Origin: Paenibacillus sp. H1-7
GTDB lineage: Bacteria > Bacillota > Bacilli > Paenibacillales > NBRC-103111
Assembly (NCBI RefSeq): GCF_022354825.1
Contig: NZ_CP031168.1
Location: 931,501-995,500, forward strand
Direction of reading: 5' to 3'
Length of the DNA stretch: 64,000 nt
The notes under the pieces are model-generated. The model was not told where the DNA came from, did no database searches, and was given only the letters and a program-made list of their open reading frames with translations. Both the position numbers and the translations under genes were made by a program. Shown here one piece after another: positions 52,801 to 60,896 of this stretch (within the stretch, counting starts at the first letter, position 1; every line of letters begins with the position of its first letter).

Positions 52801-55006
52801 CGAGTACTTCGACCGACTGCATCAGAAGTATGTGAAACTGCTGAAGAATGGAAACATCTCTAAGGAAGTGATTTCACAAGCGACTGAGAAGGTCAAGGAG
52901 ATCTCAGGGGGTGTTGTCCTTCGTGCAATCGGTCCAGGCAAGTTTGCACACGAGCTAATAGCGATTCATTTGGCGATACAAGCGAGACCAGTAGGTAATG
53001 ACGAGCTTGTTGTTTGGTCGATGTGTGATGACTTGCCGTGGTTCAATGGTTCGGCACGTCGTCCTGATCTTGTACGCACATCTATCCGTAAGAATGGAGA
53101 ACGCATTGCACTGCAATTTGAAATCGTCGAGCTAAAGTTCATCTCTCATACGATCTTCGATCAGGAACGCTACGATGCCATCAAGCAAGTGAATGCGGGG
53201 CTTGAAGTTTACCGCAATCGCTTCTTGTTCGCGGAGCGCCCAGGAACTGCCGAAATGTGGCGGAAGGAACTATTGTACAACCTACTAGAGGATGGCGCAT
53301 ATACGCTTCAAGACGTTCAGCTTCTAAAAGTGATGCAAAGTGTTCCATTGTCGAGTATTGATGTATCGATAAGTGGCTCCATTGATACATTCGTCTACAC
53401 GTCCAACCTGCTGGAGCTCTCCGTCATGGAAGGGCATGATAATGGATATCAGCAAGAATTATTAGGCAATGCCGTTGTTAACAACATATACAATCGGTCG
53501 TACATCCTTCGCGCACTTGGGGCGATGGCCGAGACCGAGGTTCCGGATTATGACATAGGCCTCCAAGCGGTGAATGCGTATATCACGGACAAGTTGGGCA
53601 CGGAAACGACGGATGAAGTGTATCGGTTAAATAGTAGTCTTGACGAGAAGACGAATGAATTGATTGTGGTTGATGGTGGCAATTCGCCAATCGACGAGGA
53701 AATTGCTAAAGAAGAGATTATGAACGGGATTGGGCAGGTGGCGTCGACAGCGTTGCAACATGACACTCCAGTTGGGACAATCGATTCGATCCAACAGCTT
53801 GAGCCAGTCGATTCGTTAGAACCACCTATAAAAGTAACACAAGTAGGGCTGCATTCTGAACAGATCGCATTTGCCGAACTGGCTAGTCTTGAAGAACAAC
53901 CGGGAGAAGATTTGACGCCAGTCCTGCGAACTTACGAGGGTCGACTGCGCAACCGAATGAATGAGATCAATGTACCATTGAGGATCATTGAAACCATCGT
54001 TGGGGTAAGTGTAGTACGAATGGTTGTAGAGCTTATCGGTAATACCTCGTTTAGTCTTATCAAAAATCGTTCCGAAGACTTGCAGATGTGGCTCGGCCTG
54101 AATGCGCCGCCACAAATTGCGATCCGTGGGGGAAGGGTAAACATTGACATCAACCGTGATACACCGGAGGTCGTTTACTTTGAACGTTTTATGGATCGGA
54201 TGAGAGAGCAAGTTCCGCAAGCAAAATTAGATGGTAAGCTAATCGCTCCGCTTGGCGTAGGCCAGCTCGGGGAAGTTATTACGATGGACTTTTCTAGCCC
54301 AGATACGCCTCATTTGCTCATCGGTGGGCAGTCTGGTAGCGGTAAAAGTGTTACGATCAATGGCATTATCCTTGCGATGATGTGCCTCTACTCGCCGAAG
54401 GATGTGCAGTTCCTGTTTATCGATCCGAAGCGTGTAGAATTCATGGTTTACAAGGACCGAGTCCATACTCAGCGTGTCATCACGGATATTGAGGAGGCGA
54501 TCGATGCACTCGATCAAGTGGTTTTGGAGATGGAGCGGCGTTACGATCGGTTCGCACAAGAAGGTGCAACAAACTACAACGAGTATCTTGAGTTAGGGGG
54601 AGAGCACATCCCACGAATTGTCGTCGTTTTTGATGAATTTGCCGACTTCATGACCCAGGAGAAGCCGTTAAGCACCCGAGTCGAGACGGCTATCAAGCGA
54701 CTGGGGGCGATGGCACGTGCGGCAGGCATTCATTTGCTTTTGTGCACGCAAAGCCCACGCGCTGACATAGTGCCAACAAACATTCGCAACAACCTAGGCG
54801 CGCGTCTTGCTCTCCGAACTGCTGACGCTCACGCCTCTCGCATTGTGCTCGATGATGAAGGGGCGGAGCGATTAGGGGGCAAAGGAGACTTCCTTGCGAA
54901 GTTAAACGCACCAGAATTTGTTCGCGGCAAAAGCCCATTCTTAACCGCTAGGGCTAAGAAAGCTCTGCTTGATCACTTCCGCGTCGATCAGAGCATAGAA
55001 CCATAA
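49853..55006 (+). CDS. sspH: Giant FtsK-like DNA translocase SspH (DptH-like)
   Basis: 1717 residues from ATG 49853 (GGAGG six bases upstream, inside the sspG end). The first 1300 residues are long helical and coiled-coil-like regions without known motif. The C-terminal 250 form a FtsK/SpoIIIE/HerA-type motor: Walker A GGQSGSGKS (about 1491-1499), FLFIDPKRVEF, Walker B VVVFDEFAD (D1594, E1595), sensor LLLCTQSPRADIVPTNIRNN. DptH/SspH proteins of phosphorothioate restriction systems have this layout. It probably moves along DNA and triggers cleavage or damage of unmodified DNA together with SspF and SspG. No nuclease motif was identified by eye. Confidence 0.7.
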   Translation: MHNKAKQLLGEWMIELVAAYFIEQKKNNGDKLFIKVVGVDDDAWGEVLQTFADAEERLSASFLPVMRTLEPISGFEKYQCQSHETSTWLRNNTSHGSALLILLNATSAEAQSLENIFTIDEARLLSPSGLEVLYQILSDRYQYFGDDLDQLKRFLVTYGKIVEPQLRTVLAFLTAVIGSDEKTMTDRIQQHLDHLQLFRDRTLKFTGAGWKQLKENYQLSRLEKDDRSLGKERIVDNVYTFLEKHESHELWETVSKDDFRRHALDYVHGKSEMLLQYDFSMVKEAFMFTDKKPTVNERMNTFKESLELDKPLQQERDQLMTEAAESIQAGEKPEKLQEFLEEFGGELLVEDKKLYKDIERLIKKLRQLSEYTELTEALLRESFDLLKQQGDDSEISLEAVRFKLRIMEAPIGEEMKVVLQFHLGGLERLTGRISFDERTLDNVTDRTKDTHVGFRLVMLLDDEELGYRDFKLIDLHNSQLPDLLEKLAEEGYIPSIRSFAGTDTEQVDVISEMQDRVSTLVASGQPGVSEAATQFTLFGEWYIKQLEKARVQGIGIIDMTELEKRLEELLVSGRDSALIARHITQYIGTMGTIDMYSCKLSDKVRKIQSRVLTLLNPLRLLGYANRLLRIESELSKWIGRLNVTEDSLGDMDTLLNQLQDDLSRLSPAYFAVDGMPDHFLIEQQEMMGEGIFTINGVSSGEDQLVQTFADELLSTVKSYLEVYPYAKDCLDLVFLYCPQASFVTRAISQLFQHLKNVRKVKAIVHSNKAGAAIHEQLNAWISQEELLSERMGHFPRVEIQVIAEQDVNAMMKQVTQQLQDADIGILVNYFGQSSHLQYKLEKVQVTDSDNWFETIYREPLKKDDAVKRISCVSEQMPSVMQRFYQVQQVLNSSESVPADEYSLLRTIISVNQLSDQELLNYMHDHFNWSLFIDRYLDKPLLRYVSSKAQIIKYKSNAGQNKNFRTLLSSSKYIRKLASEQADHEYFDRLHQKYVKLLKNGNISKEVISQATEKVKEISGGVVLRAIGPGKFAHELIAIHLAIQARPVGNDELVVWSMCDDLPWFNGSARRPDLVRTSIRKNGERIALQFEIVELKFISHTIFDQERYDAIKQVNAGLEVYRNRFLFAERPGTAEMWRKELLYNLLEDGAYTLQDVQLLKVMQSVPLSSIDVSISGSIDTFVYTSNLLELSVMEGHDNGYQQELLGNAVVNNIYNRSYILRALGAMAETEVPDYDIGLQAVNAYITDKLGTETTDEVYRLNSSLDEKTNELIVVDGGNSPIDEEIAKEEIMNGIGQVASTALQHDTPVGTIDSIQQLEPVDSLEPPIKVTQVGLHSEQIAFAELASLEEQPGEDLTPVLRTYEGRLRNRMNEINVPLRIIETIVGVSVVRMVVELIGNTSFSLIKNRSEDLQMWLGLNAPPQIAIRGGRVNIDINRDTPEVVYFERFMDRMREQVPQAKLDGKLIAPLGVGQLGEVITMDFSSPDTPHLLIGGQSGSGKSVTINGIILAMMCLYSPKDVQFLFIDPKRVEFMVYKDRVHTQRVITDIEEAIDALDQVVLEMERRYDRFAQEGATNYNEYLELGGEHIPRIVVVFDEFADFMTQEKPLSTRVETAIKRLGAMARAAGIHLLLCTQSPRADIVPTNIRNNLGARLALRTADAHASRIVLDDEGAERLGGKGDFLAKLNAPEFVRGKSPFLTARAKKALLDHFRVDQSIEP

Positions 55007-55034
55007 TTTGGAGCAGAAAGGAGTAACTCGCGCC

Positions 55035-55913
55035 ATGAGATTCGGACATCATCAAAGCTTCTACTTGCGAGTGAACTGGCTGGCCAAAGCGTTTAAGATG
55101 GTAGCGGAGGACCCGAGGTTCTTCTACGACGATTTTGGGTTTGAAAAAATCGGTCTTGGGAGGAACATGGTTAAGTCGCTTCGTTACTGGTCAGTGGCAA
55201 CTGGAATGATGCTGGAGAGTAAGAACGAGGCAAAGAAGCCGATTCACGTACTTACCGACGTTGGACAGCTCGTGCGGGATTACGACCGCTTCGTACGTCT
55301 CCCACTAACGGCGGCAGTATTGCACGTTCTACTTGCCACCGACAAGGAACGAGCTTCGGCATGGTATTGGTATTTCAATGTCTGCAATGAAAGATCGGCT
55401 TCAGTTGATGAACTGCTCCCTCTCCTCGACGAGTGGGCGAAGCAAGAGCAGGATAAGCCGGTTTCAGAGCAATCACTTCGGCGAGATCTCGAGTGTATTC
55501 GTCAGATGTATACAGCCCGTTCGCACTTCGGTGACGATCCGGAGGAAGTGGTTGCCAGCCCACTTACATCACTAAAGCTGTTGCAAGAAACACGACAGTT
55601 ACTAACGCGGCGGAGTCCAGCCCTTGCTGACCTCGACCTCGATGCCCTGTACTTTTCACTACTCGTCTATGCTCAGCAGCATGAGGTTGACAGCGTGACT
55701 TGGGAGGAGTTGCAGCTAAAGCCATTGCTTTGGGGACGCCTCTTCCACATGAGCGCGTCACAGATTCTTGAAGTGCTCGAGGCGTTGCATGTGGAATCGC
55801 GATTTAGAGTTCAATTTGTCAGGACTAATCAGTTGAACACGCTCAATTTCGAACCCGAGGAGCCACATCGGTTCCTTGCTCGAGCGTTCGAGAGGAGGTC
55901 GGTCGTTTCATGA
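55035..55913 (+). CDS. sspB: DUF4007 protein, SspB-type nickase of phosphorothioation
   Basis: 292 residues. The N-terminus reads FGHHQSFYLRVNWLAKAF ... IGLGRNMVKSLRYWSVATGMM, an excellent match to the DUF4007 pattern (FGxHExFxxRxxWLxKG...LGVGKNMVxxIRYW). As I recall the published single-strand phosphorothioation work, SspB is the DUF4007 DNA-nicking component. The ATG at 55035 (AAAGGAG 11 bases upstream) is preferred over a TTG at 55008 that touches the sspH end. The stop overlaps the next start (ATGA), so SspB and SspC are coupled. Confidence 0.8.
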   Translation: MRFGHHQSFYLRVNWLAKAFKMVAEDPRFFYDDFGFEKIGLGRNMVKSLRYWSVATGMMLESKNEAKKPIHVLTDVGQLVRDYDRFVRLPLTAAVLHVLLATDKERASAWYWYFNVCNERSASVDELLPLLDEWAKQEQDKPVSEQSLRRDLECIRQMYTARSHFGDDPEEVVASPLTSLKLLQETRQLLTRRSPALADLDLDALYFSLLVYAQQHEVDSVTWEELQLKPLLWGRLFHMSASQILEVLEALHVESRFRVQFVRTNQLNTLNFEPEEPHRFLARAFERRSVVS

Positions 55914-58900
55914 TCCACACAATAGACCAACTTCAACACAAGCCTCGGTTCCGAGCAAGTATTAACTTACAATTCGATCTGACCGATGAGCACCTTCTTA
56001 CTCAATATGTTCTGTCGCCTCAGCATTCTGATGTGCTCCGCGGTATCGTGCAGAGTGAGATCTCTGGCGGAACGCGAGCGCACTTGCTCATTGGGCCGTA
56101 TGGAACAGGTAAGTCATTCCTTGCGACGATCGTGAGCCAGCTGTTAACGCGCGCGTTTTCTTCCAGTTGGAGGAGCGAGTTACAATTGCAAGCGGATCAT
56201 ATTGATACAGTTCTCGCCACGCAGCTACGTGAATTTGAAGCTATCGAGCGGACTTACGTTCCTGTCATCATCAATGGCAACACGGGGGAGCTCCGTGCAA
56301 TCATAAATCGCTCTATATACAGGAAATTAAAACAAGAAAACATCGAAATGACGACTCCAAACGAAGTAATGATGATTTTAAAAACAGTGCAGCGATGGGA
56401 GGCGGCTTATCCGGCTGCATTCGAAGGATTACAGAAGCATATCGAGTCTTTGGGTCTCACAATCAAAGATTGGCTCAATAAGATCGATAACGCCGATGAG
56501 GAGACGATCCGTCGTTTTATCGCATTTTATCCTTCTGTTACTTCAGGTACGCCATGGATGATAGATCACGAGGAGTTGTTCATTGACAATCTTTCACTAA
56601 TCACGAGCGAATTGAAGGTGAAGGGCAAGGGACTACTCATTGTGTACGATGAGTTCGGTCGTTTCTTGCAAACACTCGAAGGACCTAACTCAATGCGCAA
56701 TATGCAGGATCTGCAAGATCTCGCCGAGTTCGTAAACCATACGGAAAACATGCAGCTGCTTGTTATCGGTCATAAGCATATTCGTCAGTATGCTGCGTAT
56801 AACCGTGAGTCCATCCAAATCGAATTCGAGAAGGTGGAAAAGCGGTTTCGTGCGTATAGCTTGGAAACGGACAAAGCTACATACCTGCGGCTTGCCGGTG
56901 AAGCGGCAGCTGAACTTAATGAAATAACATTACCAAACGCTAAAGCCAATGAATCGGTAGAGACACTACAGCAATACCCGCTCTTTACCGGTTATACGAC
57001 GCATCAGATTGAAATTAGTATCTTACGAGCGCTTTACCCGCTTCATCCGACAGGAGCCGTGCTCCTGCCGGAGTTATCTAATATTTTTGGCCAGAACGAG
57101 CGAACGCTGTTTTCTTTCTTTACTGATAATGGATCATACGGAATGAGAAATCATGTACTAAAGAATGACGGTTACTACTATGCTGATCAACTATTTCACT
57201 TTTTTGATGTAGCCAGTGCTGAAACTCGTGATCAGCCAACGTTACAACTGTATCATGTAGTTATTCCCTTTATCGACGATCGTGAGCCGTTACAGCGTCG
57301 AATTGTAGAATTGATGACCCTTTGGGCTGTTGCACGCTTTACACAGAAGCAGTCACTGACAACCGAATTTCTCGCGTTCGCTCTCGGTGTGCCGGAAAGA
57401 GTAGTGACATCGGCACTTGAGCAGTTATCTGGAGCAAAGGTAGCAAGGTTTAATACCATTCGTGCGCAATGGGAGCTATATGATGGAAGTTCGATCGATG
57501 TTGTCGCTCTTGTCGAGGAAAGGGCAGCTGTAACGGTACTTTCCGATACACGCCAACTCGAGCTGCTTGACCGCCATCTGCCGATTTCGTACATCCTTCC
57601 ATATGAGTACAACGACCGGATGGATATGCTGCGATACGCTGAAGTGCGATTTGCCTTCCCTGCTATGCTAGACGAGTCTCAGTCGCTCTTGGACATGTCT
57701 TGTGATGACCGCATCTTGCTCAGCCTGTTTCCAGACAAGGAAGTGATGGAGGAAGTTCTGCGGGATGTAAAACACGCAGACTGGACATCGCTTGTCGCGC
57801 TCCCGACGTTTACCATGGAGAGCATAAAGGAAGCACTCTCACGTTATCACGTAGTGGAACAGCTACTTCAGGACAGTATATTCCTATCCCAGGACAGTCG
57901 ATTAAAGAGTGAACTCCAATACTTGCAGCAAGAGACTGGCATGAGTATACGATCCTTTGTCCAACGATATTTTGAATTTGGTGGGTTGAAGTGGTGGTCA
58001 AACAAACAACAGTTCACTATTCGCGACGAGCGGGGGCTTGAACAAAGGATTAGCGAGCGTCTTGGTCAAAAGTTCTATCTCACGCCGTCCATCCGAAACG
58101 AAGCGTTCAACCGTAATCGCATCTCATCTGTCCAAAAGCGTGCGATGATTGACGTTATTGATCGTTTAATCAGACAACCAAACGAGCCAAACTTGGGCAT
58201 TACTGGTTATGGGCCGAATTATCTCATTTATGCAAGTGTATTAAAGAATAATAATTACGTACTTACTCCTGAGGGCGCTATTCAGTGCTGTGATTCGTTA
58301 AATGGTCTGCGAACAATGCTCGTTGGGCGGCTTCAAGAGCGCCCTATCGGACGACTTTCGGACCTTATTGAGCCGTTTCGATTAGAGCCATACGGTATTC
58401 GGGCGGCTGTCGTTCCTGTATTATTTGTTGCTCTTTTACGCGATGTATGGGAACAGCTCATGTTCTATGCTCACGATATGCTTACTACGCATCTGGCAGG
58501 GGCGGGTATCGTAGAGCTGATTGAACATGCTGATCAGTACGAATACCGTTATTACAATCTATCCGTTGAGGAGAGGGAACAGCTCCTCGCATTAGGTAAG
58601 CAGTTTGATCTACCACAGGAGGCATGCACGGGCTTCGTACAGTTATCAGAGGAGCTGCTTCGTTGGCTGCGGACATTACCTAAGTTCGCCTTAATGACGG
58701 AGCACGTTTCGGAACAAACGCTCCGCGTCCGAACGGCAATTCGGTCTTCGGAGGTAGATCCATACACATATTTGAGACAACTCGTTACTATGGGGGAAGC
58801 ACCCCGTGCAGCAAAGGTGGAGCTTGAAGAATTTCTGGCTATAAACGAAATGGAATTAGGTTATCATGTGAGTGAGTTGACGGGCAAAGCGTCTATGGAG

Positions 58901-59311
58901 GATCTACTTTTGGAACTAGAGATGCTGCCAGTAGAGCGAGCTGGTTTGAACAGCAGGTTGCTGACTGTGCCAGTGGCGTTATCTGAGGTTCATGATGGAG
59001 TTATTCCATCCGCCATTGACCGCCTGGCTGAGCACCTTGTTGGAGTTAGTCGTCGTGATTGGTCAGATGCAACCCAGAAGTTATTTTTGCAGCAGTTTCG
59101 CTACGAATGGGAATTGCTTGACGCTGGGGAGAAATCTTCTTCATCAGCAGAGATCGCTGCGGCGTTAACAGAAAATCTTCCTCCAATTGAACTTTCTAAG
59201 AAAGCAAACGTTCTTTACGCCAACGTCAAGAATATGCTCAAGTACGCAGGCAAGGACGTTTCGACAGCTGAGCTTCGCTCCCTGCTCGCAAAATTGATGC
59301 AAGAAATTTAA
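55910..59311 (+). CDS. sspC: Large P-loop ATPase SspC
   Basis: 1133 residues. Walker A GPYGTGKS (62-69) and Walker B LLIVYDEFG (D247, E248) in an N-terminal STAND/ORC-like ATPase; the rest is helical with winged-helix-like segments (about 480-540). ATPases of this size and start are found as SspC in single-strand phosphorothioation loci and, more distantly, as BrxC/PglY in BREX. Here the DUF4007 gene before and the PAPS-reductase-like gene after fix the SspC reading. It is thought to drive sulfur insertion at the SspB nick; mechanism inferred from the family. Confidence 0.75.
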   Translation: MIHTIDQLQHKPRFRASINLQFDLTDEHLLTQYVLSPQHSDVLRGIVQSEISGGTRAHLLIGPYGTGKSFLATIVSQLLTRAFSSSWRSELQLQADHIDTVLATQLREFEAIERTYVPVIINGNTGELRAIINRSIYRKLKQENIEMTTPNEVMMILKTVQRWEAAYPAAFEGLQKHIESLGLTIKDWLNKIDNADEETIRRFIAFYPSVTSGTPWMIDHEELFIDNLSLITSELKVKGKGLLIVYDEFGRFLQTLEGPNSMRNMQDLQDLAEFVNHTENMQLLVIGHKHIRQYAAYNRESIQIEFEKVEKRFRAYSLETDKATYLRLAGEAAAELNEITLPNAKANESVETLQQYPLFTGYTTHQIEISILRALYPLHPTGAVLLPELSNIFGQNERTLFSFFTDNGSYGMRNHVLKNDGYYYADQLFHFFDVASAETRDQPTLQLYHVVIPFIDDREPLQRRIVELMTLWAVARFTQKQSLTTEFLAFALGVPERVVTSALEQLSGAKVARFNTIRAQWELYDGSSIDVVALVEERAAVTVLSDTRQLELLDRHLPISYILPYEYNDRMDMLRYAEVRFAFPAMLDESQSLLDMSCDDRILLSLFPDKEVMEEVLRDVKHADWTSLVALPTFTMESIKEALSRYHVVEQLLQDSIFLSQDSRLKSELQYLQQETGMSIRSFVQRYFEFGGLKWWSNKQQFTIRDERGLEQRISERLGQKFYLTPSIRNEAFNRNRISSVQKRAMIDVIDRLIRQPNEPNLGITGYGPNYLIYASVLKNNNYVLTPEGAIQCCDSLNGLRTMLVGRLQERPIGRLSDLIEPFRLEPYGIRAAVVPVLFVALLRDVWEQLMFYAHDMLTTHLAGAGIVELIEHADQYEYRYYNLSVEEREQLLALGKQFDLPQEACTGFVQLSEELLRWLRTLPKFALMTEHVSEQTLRVRTAIRSSEVDPYTYLRQLVTMGEAPRAAKVELEEFLAINEMELGYHVSELTGKASMEDLLLELEMLPVERAGLNSRLLTVPVALSEVHDGVIPSAIDRLAEHLVGVSRRDWSDATQKLFLQQFRYEWELLDAGEKSSSSAEIAAALTENLPPIELSKKANVLYANVKNMLKYAGKDVSTAELRSLLAKLMQEI

Positions 59312-59343
59312 TGCTAAGATACATCGGAAGGAGTGTGAATTTG

Positions 59344-60141
59344 ATGGAACGCAAGCCCGTCCACGTCGCGATGTATAGCGGAGGGGCTTCCTCTGCTTAC
59401 GTTGCACATCATATGGTCCAGACCTACGGCAAGGAAAATTGCATTTTGTTCTTCACGAACACGCTGTGGGAACACGAAGATAACTACAGATTCATGCACG
59501 AAGTCGCAGACTATTTAGGGCTGGAAATAACTTATCGAACAGACGGCCGTACACCAGAACAAGTGTTTTATGATTATCGTTTTATGGGTAACTCTCGCCT
59601 AGCGAAGTGCTCTGAGGAGCTGAAGGTACGCCAGACAATCATCTTTCTAGAGGAACTTCGTGATGAGCATGGACTCGAACCTATTCTATATTTTGGAATT
59701 GGCCGTCACGAACAGCACCGAGCAGACAATCTTCGGGAGTTCTACGCGCATGTTCCTATTGAACCTGTCGAGACAAGATTTCCGCTGATCACACTGTTCC
59801 GCGAAGAGATCGATGCTAAGTCAATTATCGTTAAAGAATGGGGTATTAAGCTTCCAATTATGTATGAGCTCGGTTTCTCTCACGCCAATTGCGGTGGACG
59901 CTGCGTTAGAGGAGGCTACCAGCACTACGCTCATCTCTATCAGACTTGGCCAGACGTCTATAAAGAGCAGGAAGAAATGGAAGACCAGTTCCGTCTTCAC
60001 TTTGAAAAGGACGTATCTATTTTAAAACGTAACGGGGGACCATTTACGTTAAAACAATTCCGGGAAGAGCTCGAGCGGGATGGGACAGCACGTTATTTAG
60101 GTCAGCCAGATGATACTGTTCCATGTGTCTGCACGGTATAA
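59344..60141 (+). CDS. sspD: PAPS-reductase-like sulfur-transfer enzyme SspD
   Basis: 265 residues, adenine-nucleotide alpha-hydrolase (N-type ATP-PPase) fold. PP-loop SGGASSA (12-18), DxR-type FFTNTLWEHEDNYRFM substrate region, and a cysteine set CGGRC plus a terminal CVC that could bind iron-sulfur or carry sulfur. In phosphorothioation (DndC/SspD) such enzymes activate the DNA phosphate with ATP for sulfur insertion. ATG 59344 has AAGGAG ten bases upstream; an ATG at 59311 overlapping the sspC stop is possible. A sulfate-assimilation PAPS reductase is unlikely given context and the missing family C-terminus. No cysteine desulfurase gene (sspA) is found anywhere in the window. Confidence 0.8.
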   Translation: MERKPVHVAMYSGGASSAYVAHHMVQTYGKENCILFFTNTLWEHEDNYRFMHEVADYLGLEITYRTDGRTPEQVFYDYRFMGNSRLAKCSEELKVRQTIIFLEELRDEHGLEPILYFGIGRHEQHRADNLREFYAHVPIEPVETRFPLITLFREEIDAKSIIVKEWGIKLPIMYELGFSHANCGGRCVRGGYQHYAHLYQTWPDVYKEQEEMEDQFRLHFEKDVSILKRNGGPFTLKQFREELERDGTARYLGQPDDTVPCVCTV

Positions 60142-60222
60142 TATAAATTTTAAAAGACACGTCTAAACTCCCATCTTCCTTGCATACTGGTTAGTAAGAC
60201 CAGTCAAAGGCAGGGAAAAGGA

Positions 60223-60603
60223 ATGAACAAATACACTTTAGAACCTGGGCAAATTGTGCGCATTGCCTATCACGCTGTGAAGCGATGTTTTTCCATCCGG
60301 GATGCAAAGACGAGAAGGGTCATTGGTTACACTGATCGTATTGTACTTCGCAATGTAAGTTTTGTCGTTTCTCAAGCCGGAAGAGAACGTGTATTGAGAG
60401 AGCGTGAAAAAAATGTCCATGCTTATGTAATTGGTTTGTTTGAACCGAAACTTCAGCAACTATCTCGGGAAAGAGATGGCTGTGAGGCTGAAGCTTACTA
60501 TAACCCTTATTATACATTGAGTTTTGTTAACAAGAGCACAAAAGAACCATTATCGTGTGCCGACCTTGCTATTTGCGAAGAACGACATGTGTATTACCGA
60601 TAA
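60223..60603 (+). CDS. 126-residue unknown protein after sspD
   Basis: 126 residues, basic, beta-rich N-terminus (TLEPGQIVRIAYHAVKRCFSIRDAKTRRVIGYTDRIVL, shown in part) like small OB- or SH3-type folds, then a helix with QAGRERVLREREKNVHAYVIG and a Tyr-rich YYNPYYTLSF strand. No family recognised. It lies 81 bases after sspD in the same orientation with no terminator between, so it is probably the last gene of the ssp transcript. A DNA-binding, regulatory or accessory role is possible but not shown. Confidence 0.65.
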   Translation: MNKYTLEPGQIVRIAYHAVKRCFSIRDAKTRRVIGYTDRIVLRNVSFVVSQAGRERVLREREKNVHAYVIGLFEPKLQQLSRERDGCEAEAYYNPYYTLSFVNKSTKEPLSCADLAICEERHVYYR

Positions 60604-60896
60604 ACATTATTGCTGTATTAGTTGATCGTCCTGGAACGATTCTCATTAAGTCTTCTTGGCAAATTTAATATCATGAGGTGGCAACGTTCAAGAATCTTTG
60701 ATGAGAAAATAAAGAAGAGGGTATCCGACTAGCGGTACCCTCGTTTCAATTTATAAACAAAAAGAAACCGTTCCTTGGTAAAATGGAGGTGTCTAGAAAC
60801 AATCGTATTGATGATGCTCACATTCACTAAAATGATTAGATGTAAAGGACACTGAGAGGGGATTCAAGAATTTTGTATTTGTAGATGAGGTGTTTT
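60604..60896 (+). other. Intergenic region with ssp operon terminator
   Basis: 293 bases. GAGGGTATCC (60717-60726) and GGTACCCTC (60733-60741) form a hairpin followed by GTTTC; a reasonable operon end. No gene seen; GAGGTG (60886-60891) is the ribosome site of the helicase gene. Confidence 0.65.

Noticed and set aside
49853-55006. Chromosome-segregation FtsK/SpoIIIE
   Set aside because: No N-terminal membrane helices, no gamma domain at the C-terminus, and 1300 residues of unrelated N-terminal sequence; context is defence.
55910-59311. BREX system (BrxC/PglY) instead of SspC
   Set aside because: No PglZ, PglX, BrxL or BrxA/B genes are present; DUF4007 and a PAPS-reductase-like gene flank it, which is the ssp arrangement.
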